Origin: Brachionus manjavacas
Lineage: Eukaryota > Rotifera > Eurotatoria > Ploima > Brachionidae
Direction of reading: 5' to 3'
Length of the DNA: 64,000 nucleotides
NCBI GenBank assembly: GCA_019054805.1
Contig: JAHQIY010000004.1
Coordinates: 4,464,001 to 4,528,000 of the forward strand
Part shown: in pieces, positions 23,756-36,544 of the stretch
Numbering within the stretch: position 1 is the first letter of the stretch
How the letters are laid out: each line of letters begins with the position of its first letter
Notes under the pieces: model-generated
Seen by the model: the letters and a program-made list of their open reading frames with translations, nothing else
Told to the model about the DNA's origin: nothing
Database searches by the model: none
Translations under genes and position numbers: made by a program

Positions 23756-24625
23756 TGAAAAAAAATAGTAAAAAAGTAATTAATTAAGAAGCAAGTTTTA
23801 AAAAATGGTAGTATACTAAATTTATTTTCATCATTTTAAAAGTAATAGAAAAATCAGTTTTTGCTACACTGTTCAATTCAATTTTATAAAATAATTTTAA
23901 ATCAAATATATATATATTTAAAAAAATATCTGATGAATTTTATGTGATAAATTTTTTCAACAATTCAACACTATAAATTGTTTGATAAACAAATAAATTT
24001 TAAATTTAAAAATATCATTTTTTGTTAAAATATAATTATAAACTAGCTAGTTGTAGTCATCAAATAAAAAAAGTATACAGGTCGTCTTTGAATATATTTT
24101 TATATTAGGCCAAGCACCATTTTTACCATCTCTAAAAGCAGTAACTGTTCAGACCGTATTAAATTCTATTCGTAAAATTTGTCGACCAGAATTCTTGATC
24201 AACAAATGAACTGGACTTTTGGCTTAAAAATTGATAACTTGACACATTTATTAATTTTTTCTCTAATTTTAAAAATTAAAAAATTGCAAAAGTTTGATAA
24301 TCAATTTATTATGCATTCAAAATCTAATGACTAGATAAATTAATAATTTAATTTTTTTAGTAAGTAAAACTGTAACTTAATTAACAATGTTAAAAATTAG
24401 AATTTTTTATTAGCCAACAAAAATTAATAAAAAAAAGAAAAAATTTTTTTCATACAAAAGAAAAAAGTAAGAAAAGAAAGGAAACCACAAAACATTTCGT
24501 AAATATTTTGCTTTATTTTCCCTTCAAAACGTGAAAATATTAATAGAGTAAAATTGATTAAACAAAAAAAATAAAAAGAATAACTTAAAAATTCCCAACT
24601 CTGAACACTTTAATTTGATTAAAAC

Positions 24626-26797
24626 TTAAATCTTAATTTTTTCGATTAGCTTGGCCGAATTTTGAACAGACTTGATGGTCGCATTGCCACCCTTTGAACC
24701 TAGAACCCCATTTTGATTATTGGGGCTTGTCAAATTGGACAATTGAGTTAAAATCGAGGGACTATCAACATACTTTGCACAACTAAAACCCTGGCCACTT
24801 TCACCACTAGTCGATATCACTTCCGTGTTTTCCTTATTGCTCGACGAAACCTTATTCATTACCGAAGACTTGGAGGCATTGTAGTCAAACGACCAGGCAT
24901 TGACACACTTGTCAAACGAAGCGCTGAACAAACTGCTGCCACAACTGGTCAAACTGGTCACTAGTCGACGGTGCCCGACCCGGTCATTCCGGTTCAGTCT
25001 CAAAATTCTTTCACCCTGCATGTTGTAGATTTTGATGTCCCGATTGTCCAGCGGAAGACACAGAAACGTTTCACTAGAACTATTGTCCATGGACATGGTC
25101 ATGCTGCATATTCGGTTGACGCCTGAGTTGCAATTAATGGTGCACACCGGACTTCGCATTATCCTCAAGTCCCATATCTTGACCGTGTGGTCATCGCTCG
25201 AAGTGGCTATCTTGTCATCGCCAACAAATATAGCGCTGTTTACACTGCGACTGTGAGCCTGGTAAATTTGCACACTGCATATGGGGTCGCGAAAATCCCA
25301 AATTTTAAATGTGGTGTCCTTGCTGGATGTGAGCAGAATTTTGTGAACTTGGTGAATATTTACATTGGTCAGATGGTCATCGTGCTGCAAATTGCACAGT
25401 ACTTTGCCAGTTTCAACATTGTACACATTGGCGGTGCGATCCCACGAAGCACTGGCCACGCACTCGCCGTCCGGAAACCACTCGGCAGCGATGCACGCGT
25501 CCTGGTGTCCGTCGAAGCGTTTTATTGGCGAGCGGATCACTGACGGCTGCGAAAATTGGTCATCAACTTTGCTGGCCGAGCTCGCCGCATACAAGTGACA
25601 GTTCATGTAGTTGTGCTCATTTTTGAGCTCGATGTTGTCCACATTTTGGCTCAGAACACACTGCCAAATGTGAACTTGAGAGTCGCCCGACGAGCTCAGC
25701 ACCAAGTTTGTGGAGTTGGCGAAAAATTTTGGATGAAAGCGGACCGAGTTGACGGAGCCCGTGTGGCCCGAGTACTCCTGGACACACAAAGAACTAGAGT
25801 GGTAATTTTGAGCGGTGACTTGAGGCGAGAGCGCCGGCGAATTGGCCGCATTGGCGCCCGTCGCGTTCAAGCTGTAGTACCAGAGTCTTGCGGTGGTGTC
25901 GGCCGAGGCCGTGCCCATCAGCAAATTGTGGCAATGCGGGCCGCTTTTGACCAGATAGCCGGGCACTCGGACACAGCTAATGTCCCAGATGCCGTCCTTG
26001 TGGCCGGTGAGCGACGCGTGGCTCCTGCACGTCAAAACACTGCTGTGGTTCTGGGTCTTGTTGACTATTTGAGCCGACGTGTTCTTTATTGACTGCATTA
26101 TGAACTCGCGCGCATTCGGCCTAAACTTTGGAAAAGACAAATTGTTGATTCTATTCTTGGCAACTATTTGGCTGTTTGTCTTGGACATTTGCTTGTCCGC
26201 ACCGGAGTTTATGGACGAAATGGCACTGATGGTTGCCGAGCTGTTCAGGCCCATTGGGGTCGTTTTTTCTTCAACGAAGCCCGAACGGTTGGGCGAAAAA
26301 TGGCTGTTGGCCACCAGGGTAGATGACGAAGACGAATTGGTGTTCATGGATGCATTGGTGTTCCTCAAGAGCGCGCTGTCCTGCTCCCCGCTTTTCTCAC
26401 ATTGCTGAATTTGCTGCTTCAGGCGCAAATTTTCCAAGTACAGCTGGTCGAACTCGCGTTCGATCTGCGCGAAGATTTCGTACAGTCGCGACTTGATCTC
26501 AGTGATGGGCCGATCTGGTGGACATGAGGACGAGGCAGAGGATGAGCTAGATGTGTTCAAGTTGGAAGAGTTGCTGTTGGCAGCGGCGCTTGCAGAGCCA
26601 GTCGCCGAAGCCGATGCCGAGCAGCTGACCGCGCTCTCGATTATGTTTGGCAGCAGGTCGTTTATGGAGTACAGGTGATTGGTCAAATTTTGGTGCTGGC
26701 TGAGCGAGTTTCGGCAGCTAGATGTGGGAGATTTGTGGTCCGACTCGGTGCTTTTTGCATGCAAAATTGACGATGTGTTATACTTTTTTAGAGGCAT
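24626..26797 (-). CDS. WDR37: WD repeat protein WDR37
   Basis: An intronless 723-residue frame, longer than the roughly 494 of human WDR37 because of serine/asparagine-rich inserts. Residues 1-95 are low complexity. Residues 97-133 form the family's N-terminal helix (LYEIFAQIEREFDQLYLENL), which in vertebrates mediates assembly and partner binding. The WD40 propeller spans about 263-640 with GHKDGIWDIS, GHTGSVNSVRFHP, SASWDRTANVY, SSKDTTFKIWDFRDP, SSDDHTVKIWDLRIMRSP and GHRRLVTS. The LPLDNRDIKIYNM and GHRRLV regions match WDR37 specifically. Residues 641-723 are a disordered tail. An in-frame TGA four codons upstream fixes the start. In vertebrates WDR37 partners PACS proteins in calcium handling; here this is by homology. 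The frame is distinctly GC-richer than its flanks, and lacking introns where neighbours have many suggests intron loss or retroposition. Confidence 0.95.
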   Translation of the reverse strand: MPLKKYNTSSILHAKSTESDHKSPTSSCRNSLSQHQNLTNHLYSINDLLPNIIESAVSCSASASATGSASAAANSNSSNLNTSSSSSASSSCPPDRPITEIKSRLYEIFAQIEREFDQLYLENLRLKQQIQQCEKSGEQDSALLRNTNASMNTNSSSSSTLVANSHFSPNRSGFVEEKTTPMGLNSSATISAISSINSGADKQMSKTNSQIVAKNRINNLSFPKFRPNAREFIMQSIKNTSAQIVNKTQNHSSVLTCRSHASLTGHKDGIWDISCVRVPGYLVKSGPHCHNLLMGTASADTTARLWYYSLNATGANAANSPALSPQVTAQNYHSSSLCVQEYSGHTGSVNSVRFHPKFFANSTNLVLSSSGDSQVHIWQCVLSQNVDNIELKNEHNYMNCHLYAASSASKVDDQFSQPSVIRSPIKRFDGHQDACIAAEWFPDGECVASASWDRTANVYNVETGKVLCNLQHDDHLTNVNIHQVHKILLTSSKDTTFKIWDFRDPICSVQIYQAHSRSVNSAIFVGDDKIATSSDDHTVKIWDLRIMRSPVCTINCNSGVNRICSMTMSMDNSSSETFLCLPLDNRDIKIYNMQGERILRLNRNDRVGHRRLVTSLTSCGSSLFSASFDKCVNAWSFDYNASKSSVMNKVSSSNKENTEVISTSGESGQGFSCAKYVDSPSILTQLSNLTSPNNQNGVLGSKGGNATIKSVQNSAKLIEKIKI

Positions 26798-28280
26798 TTT
26801 GTCCGCTCATTTGAAAGAGTAATTGTTATTTTAGCCAAAAAAAAGCATTTTAATTTTTTTTTTTAATTAGTTTCCTGTAATGAATTTTTGATTATTAATA
26901 TTTGGTTGTCATGAATTTTAAATTTAGAATTAAAAGAATGGAAATGATTGAAAAATTGGACTTAATTGATTCTTAATTTTTTTTAATTTTTTTTGTCTAA
27001 TTTTTTTTGTTTAATTTTTATTTTTGATTGAAAAAGTGTATACAAAAAGATGAATAATATTTTATTTTATGCTTTTGACGAACGAAAGAGAAAGAGTGTG
27101 AGAGATGAGAAGAACAACAAAATGTATGTTTAATTTGTTTCTAGAAAAAAAAAAGAGTAAAGAGAAAAAAATTTCCAAATACCTCTTAAATAATTTCGAC
27201 GTTTACACAACTAGACCTTTGAGATTATGGAATTAACTTGGATATTCGACAAATAAATTTGACATTTAAACAATATTCGCTAGATAACACTTTTTTTTCT
27301 ACAAAAACACACACACACATTTAAAATTAATAAAATTTTTGACAAATATTTTCAGTTGTTTTCAACATCATGTTAATTTCCTTTTTGATCTAGAGAAAGC
27401 TCACGCACGTGTTGAACGATTTTTAATTATTTGCTTTCAAATTGCATGATAGCTTTCTTAATATCTTCCTTGAGCAAGAGAAAATACATCTTAAATACCT
27501 GGCAATGGAGTCATGGCAAGATGAGCACAAAATTAGACTAATGACAATTTAAAACAACCTACACAATCATTTAAATTAAAATAAACAATTTGCGAAAATA
27601 GCTACAAGATGTTTTTTTCATATAGTAAAAAGGGTAAATTTGTAAATAATAATGGAATATTTTATTAAAGAGCTTTTATCGTTTTTGGACAAAAAACAGG
27701 ATGAAATACTCAGTCGTAATATTAGAATTTAAATTTAATTAGAAGAACAAAAAATGCAATTTTATTATTTAAAATTAAAAAATAAACATGTTTTTTATCC
27801 TGTGAACGAAGTGTTAAATTTTATTATTTTGAAAAAAATATTTTTGAGCTTCTAAAAATTTTTGATGATTTAAAAAATTTACTACTTTTGTTTTTAAAAA
27901 TGAAACTTTTCCAACAGCAAGAATAAAAAAATACTTTAAATTTTTAATTTTTTTTATTTTCAAACAAATTTAATAATTTAAAAATTTAGTTAATCGTGAT
28001 TGATAAATAGTCTAGACTTGTTCGTATATTTTTTAATTGCTTTAAAATTAATAAATTGAGCAATTTTTCAATACTTATTAATTTCATGTTTCTTTTTTGT
28101 TTTTCATTCAATATAATTATCGTGTTAAATTTTTTGACTGACCAAAAAATATTCTCATAATGGGATCGGAATCTTAATTTTATTTTTCTTTAAAAATTTA
28201 TTCTAAAAGTTTTTATTAATAATATAGTTCATTAATTTTTCTTTTTTTATTTTCCAAATTCTAAATTTAATTTTTTTTTG
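26798..28280. other. Upstream region of WDR37
   Basis: No exon supported. It should contain the WDR37 promoter close to 26797. A short AC-repeat is at about 27306-27319. The rest is A/T-rich. Confidence 0.5.
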
Positions 28281-28284
28281 AAAG

Positions 28285-28530
28285 CATTCAAAAGCGATCA
28301 AACTGAAAGAGAGGCTATTAAACTGGTTGATAATTAATAATAATCATAAATTTTATCCAGAATTAATTGTTTTATTACCTGGTAGGTGTTTGCAGTGTTG
28401 TTCCTCAAGGCTTAATATTTAGTCCTTAATTGTTCATCGTCTACATAAAATAAATCTCTGAAATAATTAGGAATATTTTCAAAACATATGCTAATGACAC
28501 AAACATACAGTATCAAATTTTTTTGCAGTT
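28285..28530 (+). pseudogene. Jockey/CR1-type reverse transcriptase relic, palm region
   Basis: Plus-strand frames read KLKERLLNWL, then SVVPQGLIFSP, LFIVYIK, and IFKTYANDTNI. These correspond to the helix before the palm, the G-V-P-Q-G-S-x-L-x-P-x-L-F motif and the Y/F-A-D-D-T catalytic box. The second aspartate of the box is lost in favour of Y-A-N-D and stops interrupt the frame. The element's 3' part seems to continue at 30005-30420 after inserted DNA. Confidence 0.65.
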
Positions 28531-28852
28531 AAAAATGATCAAGAAGGTAAAATGAAGAAAAGGAGAGTAAAAAATATTTTTTTTCTAATATCACCATTAT
28601 ATATTTGTCTGAGAGGAAAAAAAAATTGCTAAAACAAATAAAGTAAATAACTTGACTGAAAACTTAAGGCTTAAATACAATTCTAAGATTTTCAAAACAA
28701 TTTTAAAAATTTCTTACTTTGAAGAAGCCACAAGACCTTTCTATCTAGCTGTTTCGCACTAATAATACGGAAAGAAATATTTTTATTTTAATCTCTTTTA
28801 CTTTATTTTACTTTTTTTATCAATTTTTAAAATAAAAAAAATCTTAATTTAC

Positions 28853-29808
28853 GAAGTATAGACAATGAGAATAAAATCCTTTCTGTATTTTATGTTGATT
28901 TTTATTTATTTGTCCCAGCTCCTTTTTGTACTTTCTCTACTTTTTAATAATTAAAATAAAGTTTTTAACTAATTAACTATTTAAATGTTAATTTTAATTT
29001 TAATTATGCTAATATTTCTCTAACCTAACGGGTGTTCAAAAAAGAATGTTCAAAAGTTTGAAATTTAAACAAAATATGTTCCCATAGACTAAATTAAACC
29101 AAATTTTGAAAAGTTAATTTGTATCATCTAATAATTTAAAAATTTATATTAAGAGCAAACCTTTCCCATCTGGAACACCTTTGCCTAGTAACGACGAGTG
29201 TCCTTTGATGTATTAATTGTAAATATATATGTTTAATAGTTCATTTGAAATTGCAAAAAAAACAGATAAAAATGAGCCCCTGATCATTTTTAAAGATTTT
29301 TTGATCTAAAGTTATTTTTAAAAAATATTTAAATTTGAATTTCCTCAAGAATATTACGTATTAATATGCTTTTTGCTATATCTTGCGAAAGGAAGCTCTT
29401 TTAAGTAAATATAAATGTATTTACAATAAAAACATCAAAGGACACTCGTCATTTTTAGGCAAAGGTGTTCCAGGTGGCAAAGGTTTTCTCTTAATATAAA
29501 TTGTAAGAACTAGTTTTTTATTAATTTTTAAATTATTAGATGATACAAAATAACTTTTCAAAATTTGGTTTAATTTAGTCTATGGGAACATATTTTCTTT
29601 AAATTTAAAACTTTTGAACACCCGTTTCAACATACCCAAATCCCTAAATTTCAACATAGCCAGTGCTCCGCCCGCTTTTAATTGTTAATATGATGATCAA
29701 AATAACCAAAAATACAGAAAGTACAAAGGAATAGGGTTAAAAAAATTAAATTCTGAATAAGTACAAAAAAAGGTTTTTTAAAAGTTAAATCTTATTGTCC
29801 ATCCATGG
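28853..29808 (-). mobile_element. Element M, inverted copy carrying a nested insertion
   Basis: The ends are GAAGTATAGACAATGAG on the left and TTATTGTCC..CCATGG on the right, the reverse complement of the ends of the 12783-13548 copy. The GC-rich core on the right side (about 29636-29680, TCCCTAAATT..GTGCTCCGCCCG) is cut by the palindromic element at 29027-29626. One degenerate minisatellite unit remains at each side. Confidence 0.75.
29027..29626. mobile_element. Palindromic MITE-like element with about 215-bp inverted repeats
   Basis: It begins AACGGGTGTTCAAAA and ends TTTTGAACACCCGTT. The two arms (about 29027-29240 and 29405-29626) are inverted copies, matching through CCCATAGACTAAATTAAACC, GGCAAAGGTGTTCC and ATCAAAGGACACTCGTC. 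The right arm has a small internal insertion. The middle of about 165 bp has no coding frame. It sits inside the element M copy at 28853-29808. A clear target duplication was not found. Confidence 0.85.
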
Positions 29809-30004
29809 AATTTACATAAAATTAAGTTTTTTTTTTATTTAAAGCAAAAACTATTTTTCCCAAAAAATTTCAAAAACCTTCAAGATTCTTAAAAAAAATG
29901 CTTTTACAATTTATATTTTATTTAACTTGTAAAATAACAGTCAACCATCATATCAAATCAATACTGTAATTGAAATTATCACATATTTCCTATAAAATCA
30001 CAGC

Positions 30005-30420
30005 CTCTTGAAGAACATTGAAAATGTGTTAAGGTGGTTGATGGAATGGTAAACTGAACTAAGTGATGGCAAATGAAAGGTTGTACACGTATTAAGAAAA
30101 ATCTGGATATAACTTATTAGAAATAGAAAGAGTCCAGAAAAGGGCTTCAAAGTAAACCACAGAGTTTAAAAACCTCAACTGTGAACAACGCTTAGCTTAG
30201 CTTAAATGATTTTGATTTTTGAAAGACCCAACACTTAGGTGGTCATTTCATTAAAATATCAATATATCCAATGGTATTAACTACGACCTAAACGTCAAAA
30301 TGAATACTTAAAGATCGAGCTCAGGAGATGCAGTAAGAGTAAACAGAGAGAAAAAGTAAGAAATTGATTTCTACGATTTAATTTTCTATCGAAAAGAATT
30401 GTCAAAGAATAAAAAAAGTT
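30005..30420 (+). pseudogene. Jockey/CR1-type reverse transcriptase relic, C-terminal region
   Basis: It reads NVLRWLMEW and KVVHV (as in N-x-x-x-W-x-x-x-W...K-C-K-V-x-H), then LERVQKRASK and EFKNLNCEQRLA, then a region resembling R-R-x-R-G-D. These are in the order of the reverse transcriptase thumb and C-terminus of jockey/CR1 elements. A deletion and many stops are present. It probably belongs with 28285-28530, separated by the nested elements. Confidence 0.6.
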
Positions 30421-30429
30421 GCCAGTTTT

Positions 30430-33400
30430 TAAACACAAAAATCTCAAATTATTTGAAGGAAGAGTTAGATGCTTGAATGTTGGAACACTAAAGGAAAAAC
30501 ACCAAAATCACAGCTTTAACTCCAAACTGCAGTTTATCACACTGATTCTAGATTTTTTAGTTGAATATGTCAAAAGTCCCAATAAATTAACCTAAAGATT
30601 GAAAAATAAACCATTAGAAATATTTTTTTGTGAAATGAAATGAGAAAATTTTAGTTGTATTTTGTAGACATGGAAATTTCCCAAATAAGTCAAATGTCGT
30701 CTTTGAGGCTTCAAGAGTTAAAAATAAACACTTGTTTTCTTTAAACTTGTAAAATTTACTAAAAAGCTTATGATTAATCACTTCTAGTTAGAAATAAGCG
30801 TTTTATTTTTTTCACGAACTAAATCAAGAAAAAACTTAAATGTGCTGAAGACTTGCTAAATTGATTTTTTTTTCAAACTTATCGGTGCTTTTAAAGACAT
30901 AGAATTCTTCATTAATTGAAATTTTATCAAAACTATTAAAAATATACAAAATTGAATCTAGTTATCTGCTAGAAATAATAGAGAACACTAACAATCCAGA
31001 AAAATACTTGCTAACTTAAAGCTTTTTTAATTAAAAAAATTTGATTCAGCAATTCTATAAAAAACAAAAGCCCTATTTTTATTTGACCTAAAAGAATGTA
31101 AACAATTAAAGAATTCTACCGAAAAAACATTCAAAATTCGATTAATTGAAATATGTTGAAAAAAGAATTTTCATTGCATTTGATAATTTAATTATTTAAA
31201 TAAGCTTAAATTCTAAAGCAAAATTCTTATTTGGGTGTTTAATCACCTGACAAAACAAAGGCGTAATCAAGAAAGAAGTGTATTTCTATAAACAACAATA
31301 TTAAAGGCTATTGAATATAAAATTCTTTAACTTTTAAAATAATGTGCTGTCAGTATGCAAATTAATACTATCTATTTAAGACTTGATTAAAGACATTTTT
31401 TATTTGGAATTACTCCGTAGTGAGAAAATATTTTAAAATAATTTTAACTTAATAGAAGCATTTCACCCAAAATAAACTATAAAATAGCAGATAAGATTTT
31501 TGTATTTCTAAAACTCTAATTACTTGATTTGAATAACATCGCTGGTCTGTCCATTCAACAACTTTTGATTAAATTATTTATGATTTATCTAATCGTAAAC
31601 AAGGATCGATTTGATAAATCGCTTATATCAATAGATAATTTAGAGCACAAATTTTTATACAAGTGTTTTCTACAATCGAAATCTCAAGATAAATTAAGAT
31701 AAATTAAGATAAATTTGATCTTAAAATCAAACGTAAAAAAATTGCCGAAAAATGATTTAAGAGCTCATATCATCACAAAATTAAATAGATTATAATTTTA
31801 TTCATTAAAATTTTGTTCAAAACAGATTTTTTAACTTTTATCCTTTGACAAATTTATTATTTTTAAAAAATCCAATATTTACCTGTTTTTATCATTAAAT
31901 TAAAATATCTAGTGCAACTAGAATACTTGATCTCTATTTTAAAAGCGTTAATCGTACATTTAAAATTTATCCAAAAATCGCTTTGTCTAGTTGAAAAATT
32001 AAATTGGATCTTGAAATATTTAAAATTTGGTAAAATTAGATATAAAATTCAGAGCTATTTTTCGCTTAATTTATGATAAAAATTCTAATTTTAGTTAAAG
32101 ATAGTTTTTACGCATTTCAAAAAACAACACACCTTTAAGATCCTACCAAATTTAATTTTTTGAACAGAGAATTTTTTTTAATTTGGCACTTATCCCAAGG
32201 ATATTCGCTAAATAATCGGTTTAAAAACAAAACAAAAACAAAGTCAGCCCAAGAGTCAAATAGATAACTGATCTGAATTAAACCACTCCAAATCTTTGAG
32301 TGCAACCTTAACTCTATTTGCCAATTTTTCAAGATAATAAAGTTTAAAGAAATAAAATATTCTTGGATTACTAAAATTGTATTAATTACTCTCTAACATT
32401 TAAAAAGCTTTTCCATGCATCTTTAATTACTAGTTATTTAGAATATTATCAAAAATTGAACTTGACATTACTTCTTTTGAAAAGCATCTAGTAAACAAAG
32501 ATGGCCAAAATTTTATCAAACAAATGTTAAGAGCACTCAATAAAATATTTTTTTCAAGTTTTTTGGATATATGTTCGAAATTGAAAATATAAGGATCAGC
32601 TGAATAATTAAAACCAACGACAACTACTTAACAAAAATTATTTTATTTTATCGTAGGGCGTTTTTAAACTTGGGTGTTGTTTTCATGCCGAAAAATTTTA
32701 TTTGAGACAAAATGAAAAAATATTAACTTAAATTAATTGCATTCTGTACTTTAATAAAATAATTGAGATTATAAATAAATTAGAAAAATATGTAAAAAAT
32801 TAAAAAATGACTTGTTTTCGCGTTTAATTCATGCATTTTTTAAATTAAATAAATATTGGAACGATAAAATAATCAAAAATATGCATCTTGTCTTTGCTTT
32901 TTCTTATATAATCGCTGTGTTTTAACAAATAAATGTTTTAAATTAAAAAACGTGATATTTATTTTGATAACGACGCGTTGAAAAATATCCTAAAGGAAAA
33001 TAATATTAAAAAATTAGACTCAAAAATTAATAAAATTACTCTTGACGATTTTTAATAAAAAAAAAGTTAATTTGACATTTATTAAATACGGCACGCGTCA
33101 TTACCTTAATATGGTTTAATTACTCTAGCTCTTCCAGTTAAAGGCAGCATTTTTGCATTTTTAATTTGCTTGATTAGTAAGGCAACTAAAAAGCTTTAAT
33201 TTCAAAAAATCCAAAGTTTACCTTCAAAAATTTGCTATAAGAATCCCAGCTTCCTACTCTTCTGTGCTTTGTAATTCTAATCAGAATCATGTCTAACGAG
33301 ATTAGTCGAGCTCTAGATGGAGCTTTTTACAAAAACCGATGGTGTTACTGGATTGGAATTTAATTAAATTAATGATTAGCATAATCACTAGTGATTGTTA

Positions 33401-36400
33401 TCAATCCATGAAAATTCCATTAAAAATTAATCAAAAAAAAATATTAATATTTTAGATCAATAAAATGACTTAAATAGTTTAAGAGCTTAGTCGAATAGGG
33501 ATTAAATATTTGAGTACAGAATGGAACAATTTTAAAGCTGAATGCCTGCAATTCATCTTTAAACTATTCATCTATAGCATGAAATATTCATTTTTGATTA
33601 TTAATTATGAATTTGACTAGGACTCGAAATAATAAAAATGTTTATTTGCATGAAACAAAAAATTCACTCAATTGAAAAGCCTTCTTCTGAATTGAATTAA
33701 ACTCTTCTGATTATTATTCTAAAGAATAATTTATCTAAAATAACCAATATAGAATCTTGTTGATAGCAATGCTTAATGTGCATGGCACCTTCTCTGGATT
33801 TTATTACACTAAATCTTAAATTCTTTAGACCTCATTTAGCTAAAAATATAAACAATAATTGTATTAAGTTCTTATTTTGCTAAAAAAAAGAAAGATAGCA
33901 ATTAATTTAATTACGATGTTTAGATTTTTTTAATCTCAATCCAAAAAATCTTATTCCAAAAATAATACCAAACTCTTATTTAATTAATTTTTTCAATCAC
34001 ACTATTACCAAAAAACATTGGATTTAATATTTTGCCTAAAACTACTTAACCTTTCCGAAATATTTTTAGCCCAAAGCTTGTTCGATCAGATTTGAACTAA
34101 TTTATACAACTAATCAAGTTTGTACTCACGGATAAAATTTTGACATTTTTGTTGTCCGCGATTACTAGATAAATGCTAAATAATTGTAGCTCGAAAATAT
34201 TCTCCTGAATAAAATTACTAAAAACACGAATATGAAATTAATCTTACCATGCTTGAATGGACAATTTTTCTATTTTTTCGTTTGTAAATATTAGCCAGTT
34301 TTGCAAAGGTTTTTTGTAAAAATTTACAAAAATTAAGTTGGATCTAGCTAAAAAATTAGGTTATATTTATTCAGATTAGTTGGAAACATGAACTTATTTC
34401 TAGTGATTTTTTTAAAATAAATAAGTCAAAATAAACATTTTCGACAAGTTTTTAAGACCAAATTTAAAAAATTTTAAGCATGGCTTATAGAAGAGAAACT
34501 GTTCCAGAAATTGATCATTTCGAAGTAAGAGTTATTTTTAAAGTTGAATGCACAAACTTCTTTATTTTTTTAAAAAGAAATTAGATTAGAAAAAATGTGG
34601 AATTTTCATGATTTGTTTACAATGTAAATTACTCTGTAATTATCAATTCAGCACTTTATTTGGAATCATGATTCTAAAATATTTGATTTCTTGATAAAAT
34701 ATTCTTTCATTATAAAATTACAACATTGCGGTTCAATAAATAAAATATAACTTTCAAATCCTGATTATTGCTAAAGAAACTTAATACTGGTCTAGAGATT
34801 GAATTAACTTTAATAAAAATTCGAAAATAAAATAACACTTCCGACTCGGAGGGTCTGTAAATTGTTTCTTTAATTTGATTGAAAAAAATGTTCAGAAATT
34901 CATAATTCGTAATGGTTTATAGAATCAAATAAGACATATGTAAATAATATAAAAAAATAATCGATTAATTTTTTTAAAAATTTCTTTGACTTTTCTTTTT
35001 TATCTAACAATTGAAAAAAAATTTAATAATAAACAATTATCATGGCAGTAATTGCTTGATAACATGATAAAAAAGAATAAGAAAAATTAATTTTCATCAC
35101 TGAAAGATAAAAACAATTTTATAACTTTTTTTTTAGATATAAATAACCTAATAATTTTTTTTTCGTTGAAGGTGATTATTTAAAAAAAAACTATACATTA
35201 TTTCAAAGAATATCAAAATTTTGAAAATAAATTTGTTACGTAGAATAAATTATTAAAAAAAAATAAATTTTTTCAGATTTTTTTCTCTTAGCGCTCTTTT
35301 ACTTGATAAATTTTATCAAACTTTCAAGTCAAAATCTAAATCTCCCGCTTTTTGGTTCATCTTGTTAATTGTGTTAAAGTAAAAAAAATTAATAACATCA
35401 TTTTAAAACCTTTAGAGTTAAATCTTAACAAATAAAAGGTAAATTATACAATTTTTCATAAAATTCGTTTTATTTTAAAATAACAATTGAAATATCTTTG
35501 ATGATAAATTTTCTTGCTTTATTTTGCCCTTTAAGATTAAAAAAAAGATACATAATCTTTTTCTTTAAAAATTTTAAATTTGCTAAATAAAAATTATTAA
35601 AAAAATATTTAATGAAATTTACTTGTATCAATTTAATATTTAAAAACGATTTTGCAAGAAGTCTGTTTACACTTTAGACTGTTTATTCCAAAATTTTGAA
35701 ATAAAAGAGTCTAGACTCCTAATTAAATTATAAAAACAAAATTTGATTTCTTTTTAAAAAAATATCTTATCTAAAAGCGGAAATTTTCTACTATTTTTGA
35801 AAGATCTGCTTAGTTTATGTTTAGAACCAAAAAGACGCAATAAAAAATAGTGTTGGGAGACTGACGGAATCATTTATTTCAGCTGTTTACGCTAAAAGAA
35901 ATTCTATCGATTTAATAAAATACTTAAAAATTAATAAGATATAGTTTTGTGAACTTTTTTAAATTTTATATTAAGCAATTTCAGGATGACACAGTCACCC
36001 TGTTTTCCAACACAAAAAAATAGTTTTACTTCAAGTTTTTTTCATTTGTAGCTTTTTTAAAAAATATTTTGAAGAAATTTCGATGAAATCCAATTAACCA
36101 TTTTGCCCTAAAATTCAACCCACTAAAAATCTATTAGTAATCGCAACACACAGGAATATTTTTTTTATGTTATCCTTATTTATCCTCTAGGTTAGAGAGA
36201 TAGAAAGAATTACTCGAACAATTCAGTTTTAAAGAATCAAAGACCTAAAACTAAATAAATAATTTTTTTGAAAATCACCTGTTTTTTAAATTAAATTTTT
36301 TGAACCTCAAATTATTGAGGATGGCAAGGGAATATTCCACAGATAAAAATAATACGAATATTGTCAGTTAAGATCTAAAACAAGGAGCTGCGAAAAAAGG

Positions 36401-36530
36401 GTAAATATTATCATCATCACTACAATCAGTAGATGAAACGATGAAAATGGAAAAAATTAAAAAAGGATTAAACTAGACATATTAGAAAAGAATATATAAA
36501 AAAATAATTTTAATAATTTATTTGTTTGAA
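30430..36530. other. Long gene desert
   Basis: About 6 kb of A/T-rich DNA in which I found no supported exon, RNA gene or intact element. A short frame at 33286-33360 (MSNEISRALDGAFYKNRW) catches the eye but has no family match known to me. A 65-codon frame on the minus strand at 32135-32332 has no recognisable motif. Confidence 0.5.
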
Positions 36531-36544
36531 TAAAATGAAAGAAT

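Larger units (their letters stand above)
22140..24600. other. Gene-poor stretch with retroelement fragments
   Basis: Apart from the reverse transcriptase relic at 23050-23350 and the R2 repeat copy at 23708-23755 there is no supported exon. A weaker R2-like word (AAGCCTCATAG) is at 22717-22731. An AATAAA signal for WDR37 is at 24512-24517. Confidence 0.5.

Noticed and set aside
25032..26678. Plus-strand frames of up to 178 codons opposite WDR37
   Set aside because: Shadow frames made possible by the higher GC of the WDR37 coding sequence; no independent start context or domain.
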